Of a stretch of 64,000 nucleotides of DNA, positions 33,868 to 42,788 are shown in pieces. Positions within the stretch are counted from its first letter, which is position 1. The number at the start of each line of letters is the position of its first letter. Source of the DNA: Limnohabitans sp. 63ED37-2 (GTDB lineage Bacteria > Pseudomonadota > Gammaproteobacteria > Burkholderiales > Burkholderiaceae_C); assembly GCF_001412535.1 (NCBI RefSeq), contig NZ_CP011774.1, positions 2,971,501-3,035,500 of the forward strand. The letters run 5' to 3'. Under the pieces are notes generated by a model that ran no database searches, was not told the origin of the DNA, and worked only from the letters and a program-made list of their open reading frames with translations. Position numbers and translations under genes: made by a program.

Positions 33868-33916
33868 GCGCACCAATTTGAGGCATTTGAAAGGTTTGCG
33901 ACTCAATTTGGTGCGC
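33868..33916. repeat. Spaced inverted repeat with GCGCACCAA half sites
   Basis: gcgcaccaatttgag (33868-33882) and ctcaatttggtgcgc (33902-33916) match as inverted repeats at 14 of 15 positions with 19 bases between. They lie about 115-165 bases upstream of the sigma54 element. GCACCA/TGGTGC resembles NtrC half sites, although the spacing is wider than in a standard NtrC dyad. A transcript hairpin is the alternative. Confidence 0.5.
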
Positions 33917-34081
33917 AACTGGGCAAGCCCTGATCCTGAGATCCGCCTAAACACCTTTGCGGTGCACGCATGGGCCTGTCCGCTTCACCGAACCCAGCAC
34001 ACGCCTGGCACCCCAACCACCCCCCAAAATCTGTCGGCCTCCTCTACACTGGTGTCCATAAAAAAAGAGGGAGGACGAGAC

Positions 34082-35614
34082 ATGGCCCTGGCCACCATCC
34101 ACAGCCGCGCCCTGGTGGGCTTGGCCGCACCGGCCGTCATGGTCGAGGTGCATCTGGCCAACGGCCTGCCCAGCTTCACGCTGGTGGGGCTGGCCGATGT
34201 TGAAGTCAAGGAAGCGCGCGAACGGGTGCGCTCGGCCCTGCAAAACAGCGGGCTCGACTTTCCGCACAACCAGCGCATCACCGTGAACTTGGCGCCCGCC
34301 GATTTGCCCAAGGATTCTGGACGACTGGACTTGCCGATTGCGCTGGGCATCCTGGCCGCCAGCGGCCAGATCGATGCCAGCAAGCTGGCGGGCTATGAAT
34401 TTGCAGGCGAATTGTCGCTGTCGGGCGAATTGCGGCCGGTGCGCGGCGCTCTGGCCATGAGTCTGGTGCTGCGCCAGCAGCGTGTGCGCACCCGGCTGGT
34501 GCTGCCACCGGGCAGCGCCGAAGAAGCGGCGTTGGTGCCCGATGCCGAAGTCTTCCGCGCCCAGCACCTGCTGGATGTGGTGCAACAGTTTTTGCCGCCC
34601 TCGAGCGAACCACCGCCCGCGCCCACGGACGGCTGGGCCCGCATGGCCGCGCACACGCCCAGCGCACCACCGCGCTATGCGGACTTGGCCGACGTGAAAG
34701 GCCAAGCAGGCATCAAGCGCGTGCTCGAGATCGCCGCCGCCGGGGGACACTCCTTGCTCATGGTCGGCCCACCGGGCTCGGGCAAATCCATGCTGGCGCA
34801 ACGGTTTGCAGGCTTGCTGCCGCCCATGTCGATTGAAGACGCGCTGGAGTCAGCGGCCATCGCCAGCCTGGCCGGGCGCTTTGAGCTCAGCCGATGGGCG
34901 CAGCGCCCCACAGGCCAGCCGCATCACTCGGCCAGCGCGGTGGCTTTGGTGGGCGGCGGCTCGCCGCCCCGGCCGGGCGAAATCTCACTGGCCCACCATG
35001 GCGTGCTCTTTTTGGACGAACTGCCCGAATTCCCCCGGGCCGCATTGGAGGCCCTGCGCGAGCCGCTGGAGACCGGCAGCATCACTATCGCCCGAGCGGC
35101 ACGGCGGGCCGAGTTTCCGGCGCGTTTTCAGTTGATCGCGGCCATGAACCCCTGCCCCTGCGGCTATTTGGGCAGCAGCACGCGGGCCTGCCGCTGCTCG
35201 CCCGACCAGGTCAGCCGCTACCAAGGCAAGCTGAGTGGCCCGCTGCTGGACCGGATTGACCTGCACATCGAAGTGCCGAGTCTCGGTGCACAAGACCTGT
35301 TGAACGCCCCGCCGGGCGAGAGCACCGAAGCCATCGCCGCCCGCAGCGGGGCCGCCCGCGAACGCGCCCTGGCCCGCCAAGGTTGCGCCAACGCCGCCCT
35401 GCAAGGCCAGGCCATCGACACCCATTCACGTTTGGACGACAGCGCCACCGCCTTGCTGCAAAAAGCCGCCGCCAAACTCGGCTGGAGCGGGCGCAGCGTG
35501 CACCGCAGCCTCAAAGTCGCCCGCACCATCGCCGACTTGGCTGGCAGCGACACCATCGCCTCGGTGCATGTGGCCGAGGCCCTGCAGTACCGGCGGGTGC
35601 TGCAGGGGCAGTGA
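34082..35614 (+). CDS. comM: YifB/ComM family Mg-chelatase-like AAA+ ATPase
   Basis: ComM is a hexameric helicase that promotes branch migration during natural transformation. The 510-residue product has the N-terminal Lon-like domain (NLAPADLPKDSGRLDLPIAL, about 73-92), Walker A GPPGSGKSMLAQR (about 225-237), Walker B LFLDELPEF and the zinc-like NPCPCGYLG with RACRCSP. GGGAGGA precedes the ATG at 34082; a longer frame starting at 33812 has no support. It is divergent from torF. Confidence 0.93.
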   Translation: MALATIHSRALVGLAAPAVMVEVHLANGLPSFTLVGLADVEVKEARERVRSALQNSGLDFPHNQRITVNLAPADLPKDSGRLDLPIALGILAASGQIDASKLAGYEFAGELSLSGELRPVRGALAMSLVLRQQRVRTRLVLPPGSAEEAALVPDAEVFRAQHLLDVVQQFLPPSSEPPPAPTDGWARMAAHTPSAPPRYADLADVKGQAGIKRVLEIAAAGGHSLLMVGPPGSGKSMLAQRFAGLLPPMSIEDALESAAIASLAGRFELSRWAQRPTGQPHHSASAVALVGGGSPPRPGEISLAHHGVLFLDELPEFPRAALEALREPLETGSITIARAARRAEFPARFQLIAAMNPCPCGYLGSSTRACRCSPDQVSRYQGKLSGPLLDRIDLHIEVPSLGAQDLLNAPPGESTEAIAARSGAARERALARQGCANAALQGQAIDTHSRLDDSATALLQKAAAKLGWSGRSVHRSLKVARTIADLAGSDTIASVHVAEALQYRRVLQGQ

Positions 35615-35636
35615 AAGGGGCACGGATAATTCAGAC

Positions 35637-36899
35637 ATGTCCAACACCAGCGCACACGCTCTGAGAGCCACACAACTGGGGCCCTTCAGCGTCTGGCTGT
35701 CCCTGCCCCAGCTGATCACCTGGGGCAGCGTTTTCTACACATTCTCCTTGCTCATGATGCCTCTGGAGGCCGAGCTGGGCATGGGCCGGGCCGAGTCTTC
35801 GCTGGCCTTCAGTCTGGCCTTGCTGGCCGAAGGGCTGATGGCTTACTGGGTGGGTCGTTGGATCGATGCGGGGCACGAGCGGCAGGTGATGACCCTGGGC
35901 TCGGTGTGGGTGGGCCTGGGGCTGCTGGGGCACAGCTTTGTGACATCGGTGGCGGGCTTTTATGCCGCCTGGATCTGGCTGGGCCTGGGCATGGCGGCCA
36001 CGCTCTACACCCCAGCGTTTGCCGTGGTCACGCGCCGTTTTGCCCAAGACTTTCGCCGCGCCATCATCACACTCACGTTTTTGGGTGGCTTGGCCAGCAC
36101 GGTGTTCATTCCGCTGTTTGCCTGGTGGATGGAGTTGTGGGGCTGGCGGCAAGCCCTGTGGGCTTTGGCTGCGCTGCAGCTGCTGGTGTGTGCGCCCTTG
36201 CACGGCTGGCTGCTGCACGGGGCACCGCGCCCAGAGGCCCGCCACACCGACCGCACACAAGCCAAACAAGGCGCACCTGCCGACATGTTGCACCCAACGG
36301 TGCCCGTGACTGTGCCCGTTCGCGAGCACCTGCGGCACGCGCCGTTTTGGCTGTTGGCCTTGTTCATGGTGCTGACCATGTCGGTGACCTCGGCCCTGCC
36401 CGCGCACATGATCGCCTTGCTGCAGGAATCGGGGCTGTCCCCCGCCTGGGTGCTGGCCATTCCGGCGGCCATTGGGGTGATTCAGGTGCTGGGGCGGCTG
36501 GTCCTGTTCGTGTTCGAGCGTTATTGGGATGTGCACGCTGCCAACCGCTGGATTCCAACCCTCATTCCGGCCGGGATCGTGGCCTTGCTGATCGGTGGGC
36601 TGAGCCCTGTGGCCTCTTTGGTGTTTGTGCTGCTTTACGGCCTGGGCAATGGCATGAACACCATCGTCAAAGGCACGGCCATGGCGCAGTACGTGAGCCG
36701 CACGCATGTGGGGCAACTCAACGGCTTGCTGGGTTTGCCGATTGCGCTGGCCCGGGCTGCGGCACCCTTGATCCTGGGTTTGCTGTGGTCGCCGCAGCAC
36801 GGCTACACCCTGGCGCTGTGGTGGCTGCTCACGGCCAGTTTGCTGGGCACCGGGGCGCTTTGGGCAGCACAACGCTCTGCCCTGAAGCCCGTGCGCTGA
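35637..36899 (+). CDS. MFS transporter
   Basis: The 420-residue protein has twelve predicted helices with a central loop of charged residues (about 200-235). It starts MSNTSAHALRATQLGPFSVW; WGSVFYTFSLLMMPLEAELG lies in helix 1 and GLGMAATLYTPAFAVVTRRF near helix 4-5, a pattern of the oxalate/formate-like or UhpC-like MFS groups. No substrate can be named. It begins 22 bases after comM. Confidence 0.87.
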   Translation: MSNTSAHALRATQLGPFSVWLSLPQLITWGSVFYTFSLLMMPLEAELGMGRAESSLAFSLALLAEGLMAYWVGRWIDAGHERQVMTLGSVWVGLGLLGHSFVTSVAGFYAAWIWLGLGMAATLYTPAFAVVTRRFAQDFRRAIITLTFLGGLASTVFIPLFAWWMELWGWRQALWALAALQLLVCAPLHGWLLHGAPRPEARHTDRTQAKQGAPADMLHPTVPVTVPVREHLRHAPFWLLALFMVLTMSVTSALPAHMIALLQESGLSPAWVLAIPAAIGVIQVLGRLVLFVFERYWDVHAANRWIPTLIPAGIVALLIGGLSPVASLVFVLLYGLGNGMNTIVKGTAMAQYVSRTHVGQLNGLLGLPIALARAAAPLILGLLWSPQHGYTLALWWLLTASLLGTGALWAAQRSALKPVR

Positions 36900-36917
36900 C
36901 CCGAGTTCCGTGCTTCC

Positions 36918-36941
36918 TTATATCTACATTGGCATATATAA
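36918..36941. promoter_or_regulatory. AT-rich dyad upstream of the rhodanese/YeeE genes
   Basis: TTATAT (36918-36923) and ATATAA (36936-36941) form a spaced inverted repeat in an otherwise GC-rich region, about 85 bases before the rhodanese ATG. AT-rich dyads of this kind bind BigR/YgaV-type ArsR repressors that control sulfide/thiosulfate genes elsewhere. It may also just be the promoter. Confidence 0.35.
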
Positions 36942-37023
36942 CCAACTAAAAAATCGTTCCCATGTCTGAAGCGGCTGGCCACAATCGCGCCATCTTTTGT
37001 TCATCCACTTCAGGAACGACCCC

Positions 37024-37974
37024 ATGAAACGCATTTCTGCCTTGGTTCTGGCCTTGTCGGCCACCGCCTTCTCCGTGCCCGCTTTCGCCGCCCAGCCTTT
37101 GCTCAGCCCCGTCGAGCTGCAGGCCAAACTGTCTGATGCCAACGTGCGCGTGATCGACATCCGCGACCCCAAGTCCTATGCCGCCAACCACATCCCTGGC
37201 GCGGTCAACGCGCCCTATGGCACTTGGCGCGGCCCGGCCAGCAACCCTGGCGAATTGCCCGCTCTGCCCAAGCTGACCACCTTGGTGCAAAGCCTGGGCC
37301 TGACCCCCAGCACCCACGCGGTGATTGTGTCCAGCGGCGCAGATGCCACCGACTTTGGGGCCTCGGCCCGCGTTTACTGGACCCTCAAAGTCCTGGGCCT
37401 CAAAGAGCTGTCGGTGCTCAACGGCGGTGTGAAGGGCTGGTCCACAGCCGGTTTGCCGCAAAACAACCAAGCCGTGAAAGTCGCGGCCAGCAGCTTCCAG
37501 CCGCAAATCGACAAGAGCCTGGTCGCCACCAAAGAAGAGTTGGTCGCCCGCGTGAAAGCCGGTGATGCTGCCCTGATCGACGCCCGCCCAGCAGAATTTT
37601 TCAATGGTGACACCCGCCATGTGGCCGCCAGCGTGCCCGGTACCTTGCAAGGCGCGGTGAACGTCGAGCACGACAAATGGTTTGCCCCCGGCACCTCCAC
37701 CTTTGTGAACACCGAGCAGGCCCAAAAAGTGGCGGCTGCCAGCCCGATCGACCCGGCCAAAGAGACCGTGTCCTTTTGCAACACCGGCCACTGGGCCGCG
37801 ACCAACTGGTTTGCCATGTCCGAGGTGCTGGGCCAGAAAAACGTGAGGCTCTATGCGGGCTCCATGGTGGAGTGGTCCAAAGACGCCAGCGGCCTGCCCA
37901 TGGCCAACGTGCCCAGCCGCCCCAAGCAGCTCTTGATCGACGCCAAGTTCTGGGCCGAGAAAACCTTCAAGTAA
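37024..37974 (+). CDS. Periplasmic two-domain rhodanese sulfurtransferase
   Basis: The 316-residue exported protein has a signal peptide (MKRISALVLALSATAFSVPAFA) and two rhodanese domains. Domain 1 (VRVIDIRDPKSYAANHIPGA, about 40-59) has no cysteine in its active loop (VSSGADATDFG). Domain 2 has LIDARPAEFF and the active cysteine in VSFCNTGHWAATNW (about 249-262). Such enzymes transfer sulfane sulfur, for example from thiosulfate, to cyanide or thiols. It starts the run rhodanese-YeeE-small protein and lies nine bases before the YeeE gene. Confidence 0.92.
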   Translation: MKRISALVLALSATAFSVPAFAAQPLLSPVELQAKLSDANVRVIDIRDPKSYAANHIPGAVNAPYGTWRGPASNPGELPALPKLTTLVQSLGLTPSTHAVIVSSGADATDFGASARVYWTLKVLGLKELSVLNGGVKGWSTAGLPQNNQAVKVAASSFQPQIDKSLVATKEELVARVKAGDAALIDARPAEFFNGDTRHVAASVPGTLQGAVNVEHDKWFAPGTSTFVNTEQAQKVAAASPIDPAKETVSFCNTGHWAATNWFAMSEVLGQKNVRLYAGSMVEWSKDASGLPMANVPSRPKQLLIDAKFWAEKTFK

Positions 37975-37983
37975 ATTCAGGTC

Positions 37984-39057
37984 ATGAAACGCCTTCCTTT
38001 GGCGGCCTTGCTGGCCGCCTTTTTCATCTTTTTGGCGCTGTCCGTGTCCATCCGCCAAGCCGTGCTGATGCTGGTGGGCGTGGGCATGGGCGCGGCTTTG
38101 GCAGCCGCCCGCTTTGGTTTCACCACCGGCTGGCGCCAGCTCATTGAGCAGCGCAACCCACAGGGCGTGACCGGGCAGGTGCTGCTGCTGGCACTGGCCA
38201 GCTTGGCGGCGCTGCCACTGCTGGGGCAGTTTTCTGAACTGCACGCCGCCTTGGGGCCACCGAGCGTCAGCCTGCTGGTGGGCGCTTTTGTGTTCGGGCT
38301 GACCATGCAAATTGCCGACGGCTGCGGCTCGGGCAGTTTGTACAAAGCGGGCCTGGGCGTGCCGCTCAACATGGGCATCTTGCCGCTGTTCGCCTTGGGC
38401 AGCTTCCTCGGTTCGGTGCACCTGGACAGTTGGTTGTCACTGGGCCAAACCGCCCCGGTCAGTTTTTCTGCCGAATACGGCACGGGCGGCGCTTTGGCCT
38501 TGACACTGGCCCTGCTGGCCGCCGTGTTGGTGGCCGTGCGCCTTTGGGTGGGCGCGGGCCAAAGCTGGTTCGACAAACGCTGGGTCTGGGGCGCGGTGGC
38601 GCTCGCCGCGCTGGCGACATTGAACTTGTTGTTGGCCGGGCAGCCATGGGGCGTGGTCTATGGCTTTGGCCTGTGGGCGGCCAAAATCTCGGTGGCGCTG
38701 GGCGCTTTTGACCCCACCGCGAACGCGTTTTGGGGCCAAGCGGGCAACGCGCAGCGCCTGACCCAAACCGTGTTCATGGACGTGACCACCATCACCAACA
38801 TCGGCATTCTGGGCGGTGCGTTGTGGGTCTCGGCCAAGTCCCCGGCCAGCAGCAAGCCCCTCACCACGCAGCAATGGGTGATTGGCCTGGTGGCCGGTTT
38901 CGTCATGGGCTACAGCTCGCGCCTGGCCTTTGGTTGCAACATCGGCGCCATGCTGAGCGGCATCTCCACCGGCAGCTTGCACGGCTGGCTGTGGGTGCCT
39001 TTGGCGTTTGCGGGCACCTTGATTGGCGTGCGCGTGCGCCGCCACTACCAGTTCTGA
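37984..39057 (+). CDS. YeeE/YedE (TsuA-like) thiosulfate or sulfur-compound transporter
   Basis: The 357-residue inner-membrane protein has about nine to ten helices. Two cysteine motifs typical of YeeE/TsuA are visible: ADGCGSGSLYKAG (about 115-127) and AFGCNIGAMLSG (about 317-328). These relay thiosulfate through the channel in TsuA. With the upstream rhodanese it suggests uptake of thiosulfate or sulfane sulfur. Selenium analogs are conceivable but unsupported. Confidence 0.9.
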   Translation: MKRLPLAALLAAFFIFLALSVSIRQAVLMLVGVGMGAALAAARFGFTTGWRQLIEQRNPQGVTGQVLLLALASLAALPLLGQFSELHAALGPPSVSLLVGAFVFGLTMQIADGCGSGSLYKAGLGVPLNMGILPLFALGSFLGSVHLDSWLSLGQTAPVSFSAEYGTGGALALTLALLAAVLVAVRLWVGAGQSWFDKRWVWGAVALAALATLNLLLAGQPWGVVYGFGLWAAKISVALGAFDPTANAFWGQAGNAQRLTQTVFMDVTTITNIGILGGALWVSAKSPASSKPLTTQQWVIGLVAGFVMGYSSRLAFGCNIGAMLSGISTGSLHGWLWVPLAFAGTLIGVRVRRHYQF

Positions 39058-39067
39058 TGGAGGCCAC

Positions 39068-39235
39068 ATGAACACGGCGCACAAACTGCAAGCGGTTTTC
39101 TGGCTGACGCTGAGCGCTTTTCTGGCCTGGGACTTTCAGGCCTCCGACCCGGTGGACCTGCGCAACGAGCCGCCCCTGATTGCGGCAGGCTCGGGCCAGG
39201 CCACGAGTGGCGGGCATTGTTCGATGGCCAAGTGA
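39068..39235 (+). CDS. 55-residue membrane-anchored protein next to YeeE
   Basis: The small frame starts MNTAHKLQAVFWLTLSAFLAWDFQ with one N-terminal membrane helix and ends GGHCSMAK, with a single cysteine and histidine near the C-terminus. GGAGG lies six bases before its ATG, 10 bases after the YeeE stop, so expression is credible. The C-terminal His-Cys could bind a metal or persulfide on the periplasmic side. I do not recognise a family. Confidence 0.65.
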   Translation: MNTAHKLQAVFWLTLSAFLAWDFQASDPVDLRNEPPLIAAGSGQATSGGHCSMAK

Positions 39236-39260
39236 TCGGGCCCCATCATAGGCCAGGCTT

Positions 39261-40190
39261 CTAGCCCTGAGCCTGCCGCAAATGCAATCGCGCCGTGGCT
39301 TTGACAGCCTCGGTCAGGCGCTGGGCTGAAGGGGCCTCACGGGCCCAGTGCTGCCAATACAGGGCCACGTCCACCGTCGCTCCGGGCAGCAGATCTTGCA
39401 AAGTTTGCGCAGGGTCCGCCTGCAGCGCAGCACGTTGCGCCAGGTGCTGTTCGGGCACCATGCCCCAGCCCAGGCCCAACTCGATCGCGGTCTCGAAGGC
39501 CTCGACCGCCGGGGCAAAGTGACGCGGGTAATGGGGCTGCAGCAGGCCAAAGTGCTGGGCCAAAAAGGTGTCTTGCAAGGCGTCCTTGCGGTTGAAGATG
39601 ACCGCAGGCTGCGCCAGCATTTTGTGCAAGGACACCGCACCGCTGGGCGTTTGGCAGCGCTTCACCACCGCAGGTGTGGCCACACAGCAATAACGCATGG
39701 TGCCCAGCGGCTCGGCCACACAGCCGCGCATCGGCTCGGCCAAGGTGCTCACGCAGCCGATCACATCACCGCTTTTGAGAGCGTCGTGCGTGTGGTCTTG
39801 GTCATCGATCAGGATTTCAAGCAACAAATGGTGCTTCAAAAGCAAAGGGGCCACACCGGGCAAAAACCAGCTGGCCACCGAGTCGGCATTCACCGCCACG
39901 CTCAGCGATTGCCAGCGCTGCGCCTTGCGCACCGACGTGCCTTGCAAGCCCCCCAGCAGGTCGGCCTCCATCATGCGCACTTGTTTGACATGGGCCAGCA
40001 AACTCTGTCCCGCCGGAGTGGCCCGCACCTGCTTGCCCCGCACCAGCAGGCGCTGGCCCAAAGTATCTTCTAAGGCCTTGATGCGCAAGGACACCGCCGC
40101 CAGCGTGAGCGACAAGGCCTGGGCCGCCGCACCAAAACTACCGTGCTCCACCACGGCGGCCAGGGCTTCGAGTTGACGGGCGTCGAGCAT
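39261..40190 (-). CDS. argP: LysR family regulator ArgP
   Basis: ArgP activates the arginine/lysine exporter gene when basic amino acids are abundant. The 309-residue protein starts MLDARQLEALAAVVEHGSFG and its HTH continues AAAQALSLTLAAVSLRIKAL (about 21-40). The effector domain follows. It is divergent from the LysE/ArgO-type gene, the standard argP-argO arrangement, with an AT-rich 168-base gap holding the regulatory sites. Confidence 0.93.
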   Translation of the reverse strand: MLDARQLEALAAVVEHGSFGAAAQALSLTLAAVSLRIKALEDTLGQRLLVRGKQVRATPAGQSLLAHVKQVRMMEADLLGGLQGTSVRKAQRWQSLSVAVNADSVASWFLPGVAPLLLKHHLLLEILIDDQDHTHDALKSGDVIGCVSTLAEPMRGCVAEPLGTMRYCCVATPAVVKRCQTPSGAVSLHKMLAQPAVIFNRKDALQDTFLAQHFGLLQPHYPRHFAPAVEAFETAIELGLGWGMVPEQHLAQRAALQADPAQTLQDLLPGATVDVALYWQHWAREAPSAQRLTEAVKATARLHLRQAQG

Positions 40191-40358
40191 GTACTTGTTA
40201 AAAATAAATTGAGTGATGTGAGTTTAATTGAAGATGGTTTAAATCAAAGGGCTTCAACCGCACACTCAGGGCCATTCACCGGCAGCCCACTCAGGTTGCC
40301 CCGCATCACACCGCCTTTCACGGCCTTATACGGCCTCATGAGGCCCCCGGAGATTCCC

Positions 40359-41030
40359 ATGGTTCTGAGCTTTCCCACCTTCACCGCTGGCATGGTGCTG
40401 AGCATTTCGCTGATCATGGCCATTGGCCCACAAAACGCGCATGTGTTGCGCATGGGCCTGCAGCGCCAGCACCTGTGGCTCACGGTGGCCGTCTGCGCCG
40501 TGGCCGACATCGCCTTGATTGGCCTGGGCGTGCTGGGTTTGGCGCAGCTGGGTGGCCTGTCCGACAAACTGCACGGCGCACTGGTGGGCGCAGGCATGCT
40601 GTTTCTGGCGGTCTATGGCTGGCAGGCGTTTCAGCGGTTTTTGCGGCCCCAAGCATTGACCCTGGATTTGCCCTCAGCCGATGGCCCCAGCGAGTCCAAC
40701 AGCGCCACAAGCGGCAGCCAGCCACAGCCCGTCGCCGTGTCGCGCCGCCAGGCCATCTTGTCGGCAATGGCCTTTTCATGGCTCAACCCACACGCTTGGC
40801 TGGACACGGCTGTGCTGATCGGCACCGCTTCGTTGGCCTATGGGCAAGGCAGCACTGTCTTTGGCTTGGGCGCAGCGGCGGGTTCGATGCTCTGGTTTTT
40901 GGTGTTGGGCACTGCCGCCTTTTGGCTGGGCAGGCGTCTGCATTCACTGCACATCTGGCGTGCACTCGACGGCGCGGTGGCACTGATGATGTGGGGTACA
41001 GCACTGTGGCTGGGCTTCAGCCTGCTTTGA
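40359..41030 (+). CDS. argO: LysE/ArgO family amino acid exporter
   Basis: The 223-residue protein has six helices and begins MVLSFPTFTAGMVLSISLIM, followed by the family motif AIGPQNAHVLRMGLQRQH (about 22-39). FSWLNPHAWLDTAVLIG (about 139-155) is the second LysE signature. It exports arginine and/or lysine under ArgP control. CGGAG lies nine bases before ATG 40359; an in-frame ATG 21 bases upstream is the alternative. Confidence 0.92.
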   Translation: MVLSFPTFTAGMVLSISLIMAIGPQNAHVLRMGLQRQHLWLTVAVCAVADIALIGLGVLGLAQLGGLSDKLHGALVGAGMLFLAVYGWQAFQRFLRPQALTLDLPSADGPSESNSATSGSQPQPVAVSRRQAILSAMAFSWLNPHAWLDTAVLIGTASLAYGQGSTVFGLGAAAGSMLWFLVLGTAAFWLGRRLHSLHIWRALDGAVALMMWGTALWLGFSLL

Positions 41031-41065
41031 GGGCGAGCCCACCAGCGTCTTGAATCCTGAGCGCC

Positions 41066-41899
41066 TCAGCGCGTCAACCAGCGACGCGCCGCAAAACTCA
41101 GCGCGTCCACACACGCCACCATGAGCAGCATGGCCGCCAAAATGGTGGCGGTCTTGTTCATGTGGAACAGCCCCATGTGGAAAGACAACAACTGGCCCAA
41201 GCCCCCAGCGCCCACCACGCCCAGCACAGCGGCGGCGCGGATGTTGTTTTCCCAGCGGTACAGCGTGTAGCTCATGAGTTGCGGCAACACCTGGGGCAAG
41301 GTGGCATAAAAGAACACACTCAGCGGCCCCACGCCTTGGGTGCGCAAGGCGTCGCCCGGCCCGGTGGGCACGTTCTCCATGGCCTCGGCAAACAAACGGC
41401 CCAGCACGCCGCTGGTGTGCAGGGCCAGGGCCAGCGTGCCCGCCATGGGCCCGAGGCCCGCAGAGATCAAGAGCAAAGCGGCCCACACCAATTCAGGAAT
41501 GGCACGCAAGGCGTTGAGCACCCAGCGTGTGGGGCTGCGCAGCCAAGCCGGGTCTTGGGCGGACATGCGGCTGGCGGGCACGGCCAGCGCCAAGCCCAGC
41601 ACCGCCGCGATGGCGGTGCCCAGCGCCGACATGGCCAGCGTCTCCCAAGCGGCCCAGGCCACCTTGTTCACAAAAACGGGCGAGAAGTCGGGCGGGAAAA
41701 ACTCGGCCACAAAGCGGACCATGCTGCGTGCCGCTTCCATCGATGCAAATGCCGCCCAGTCGAGCTCCAGAGACACAAAACTGGCCACCACCAAGACCAG
41801 CAGGGCGGCTGTGAACCAGCAAGCGCGGCAGCGTGCATCAAAAATGGGTGGCGGCAATTTGTAGGGCGGGTTGGCCGCTTCCCGAGAAAAGGGCTTCAT
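41066..41899 (-). CDS. phnE: PhnE-type ABC transporter permease (second copy)
   Basis: The 277-residue inner-membrane permease is of the phosphonate/phosphite class. The EAA loop RAIPELVWAALLLISAGLGP lies at about 150-169 and NNIRAAAVLGVVGAGGLGQ at about 226-244. It overlaps the first phnE gene by four bases (ATGA). The pair, with PhnC and PhnD, makes a complete importer. No C-P lyase or phosphite dehydrogenase genes are beside it, so the substrate is uncertain. Confidence 0.9.
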   Translation of the reverse strand: MKPFSREAANPPYKLPPPIFDARCRACWFTAALLVLVVASFVSLELDWAAFASMEAARSMVRFVAEFFPPDFSPVFVNKVAWAAWETLAMSALGTAIAAVLGLALAVPASRMSAQDPAWLRSPTRWVLNALRAIPELVWAALLLISAGLGPMAGTLALALHTSGVLGRLFAEAMENVPTGPGDALRTQGVGPLSVFFYATLPQVLPQLMSYTLYRWENNIRAAAVLGVVGAGGLGQLLSFHMGLFHMNKTATILAAMLLMVACVDALSFAARRWLTR

Positions 41900-42756
41900 G
41901 CCAGCGCCTTTCTCAGCCAAGCGCTCACGCGGTCGGCCAGTGCCACCAGCGCAATGAACACCAAGAGCAAGGTGGCCACTTCGCCGCCGTTGAACATCTT
42001 CATCGAGTTGTCCAATTGCTGGCCCAAGCCGCCCGCACCCACAAAGCCCAACACCACGGAGGAGCGGATCGCGCATTCCCAGCGGTACACGGTGTAGGAG
42101 GCGAGTTCTGCCGCGTGGCTGGGCAAGAGCGCGTACACAAAGGCTTGCAAGCGGCCGCTGCCGTTGCGCATCAGGGTTTGGGTGGCGTGACTCTCGCCGC
42201 TCTCCAAAATCTCGGCATACACCTTGCCCAACATGCCGCCATAGGTCAGTGCAATCGCCAGCACGCCCGCCGTGGGCCCCAGGCCCACCACACGCACAAA
42301 CACCAGCGCCCAGATCAGTTCAGGAATGCTGCGCAACACAATCAAAGTGGCCCGCACACACCAGCGCAACACCGCTGGCCAGCGGTCCATGCGGCCGGAC
42401 AAGGCCGACAGCGACAAAACCCGTGTGGCCAACAAACTCAAGGGCACGGCCAGCACCAGCGCCAACGTCACGCCCGCGGTGGCCATGGCTACGGTGCGCC
42501 AGGTTTCGCGAACCACCATCTGCATGAATTCGGCGTGGTGCACCAGTGGCCAAAAGCTGCGCACAAAGTCGGCGGTGACCTTGCGGTTTTCGGGCTCCCA
42601 CAACACCCAAGGCCGAAACTCGGTGGCCACACCCAATGGCCACAACAGCACCAAGGCCAGGCTCAACCAAAACACCCGTGCGGCAAAAGCCGGATCACGC
42701 AACGGCGCCATGGGGCGCGGGCGGCTGACAGGCAAGGGAGACACGGAGGCGGACAT
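41896..42756 (-). CDS. phnE: PhnE-type ABC transporter permease (first copy)
   Basis: The 286-residue permease has about six helices. The EAA-type loop RSIPELIWALVFVRVVGLGP is at about 162-181, with CAIRSSVVLGFVGAGGLGQQ near 240. ATG 42756 starts MSASVSPLPVSRP; a TTG at 42798 would overlap the phnC end and is less likely. It lies 32 bases after phnC. Confidence 0.9.
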   Translation of the reverse strand: MSASVSPLPVSRPRPMAPLRDPAFAARVFWLSLALVLLWPLGVATEFRPWVLWEPENRKVTADFVRSFWPLVHHAEFMQMVVRETWRTVAMATAGVTLALVLAVPLSLLATRVLSLSALSGRMDRWPAVLRWCVRATLIVLRSIPELIWALVFVRVVGLGPTAGVLAIALTYGGMLGKVYAEILESGESHATQTLMRNGSGRLQAFVYALLPSHAAELASYTVYRWECAIRSSVVLGFVGAGGLGQQLDNSMKMFNGGEVATLLLVFIALVALADRVSAWLRKALA

Positions 42757-42788
42757 GGTCGGTGCGTGGCGTGAAAGACCTGGCCGCG

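Noticed and set aside
35631..36872. A 413-codon open frame opposite the MFS gene, and similar long antisense frames opposite tuf, hemB and mmsA
   Set aside because: These are shadows of GC-rich codon usage. Their translations are Gln/His/Gly/Arg-rich with no recognisable fold and no ribosome sites.
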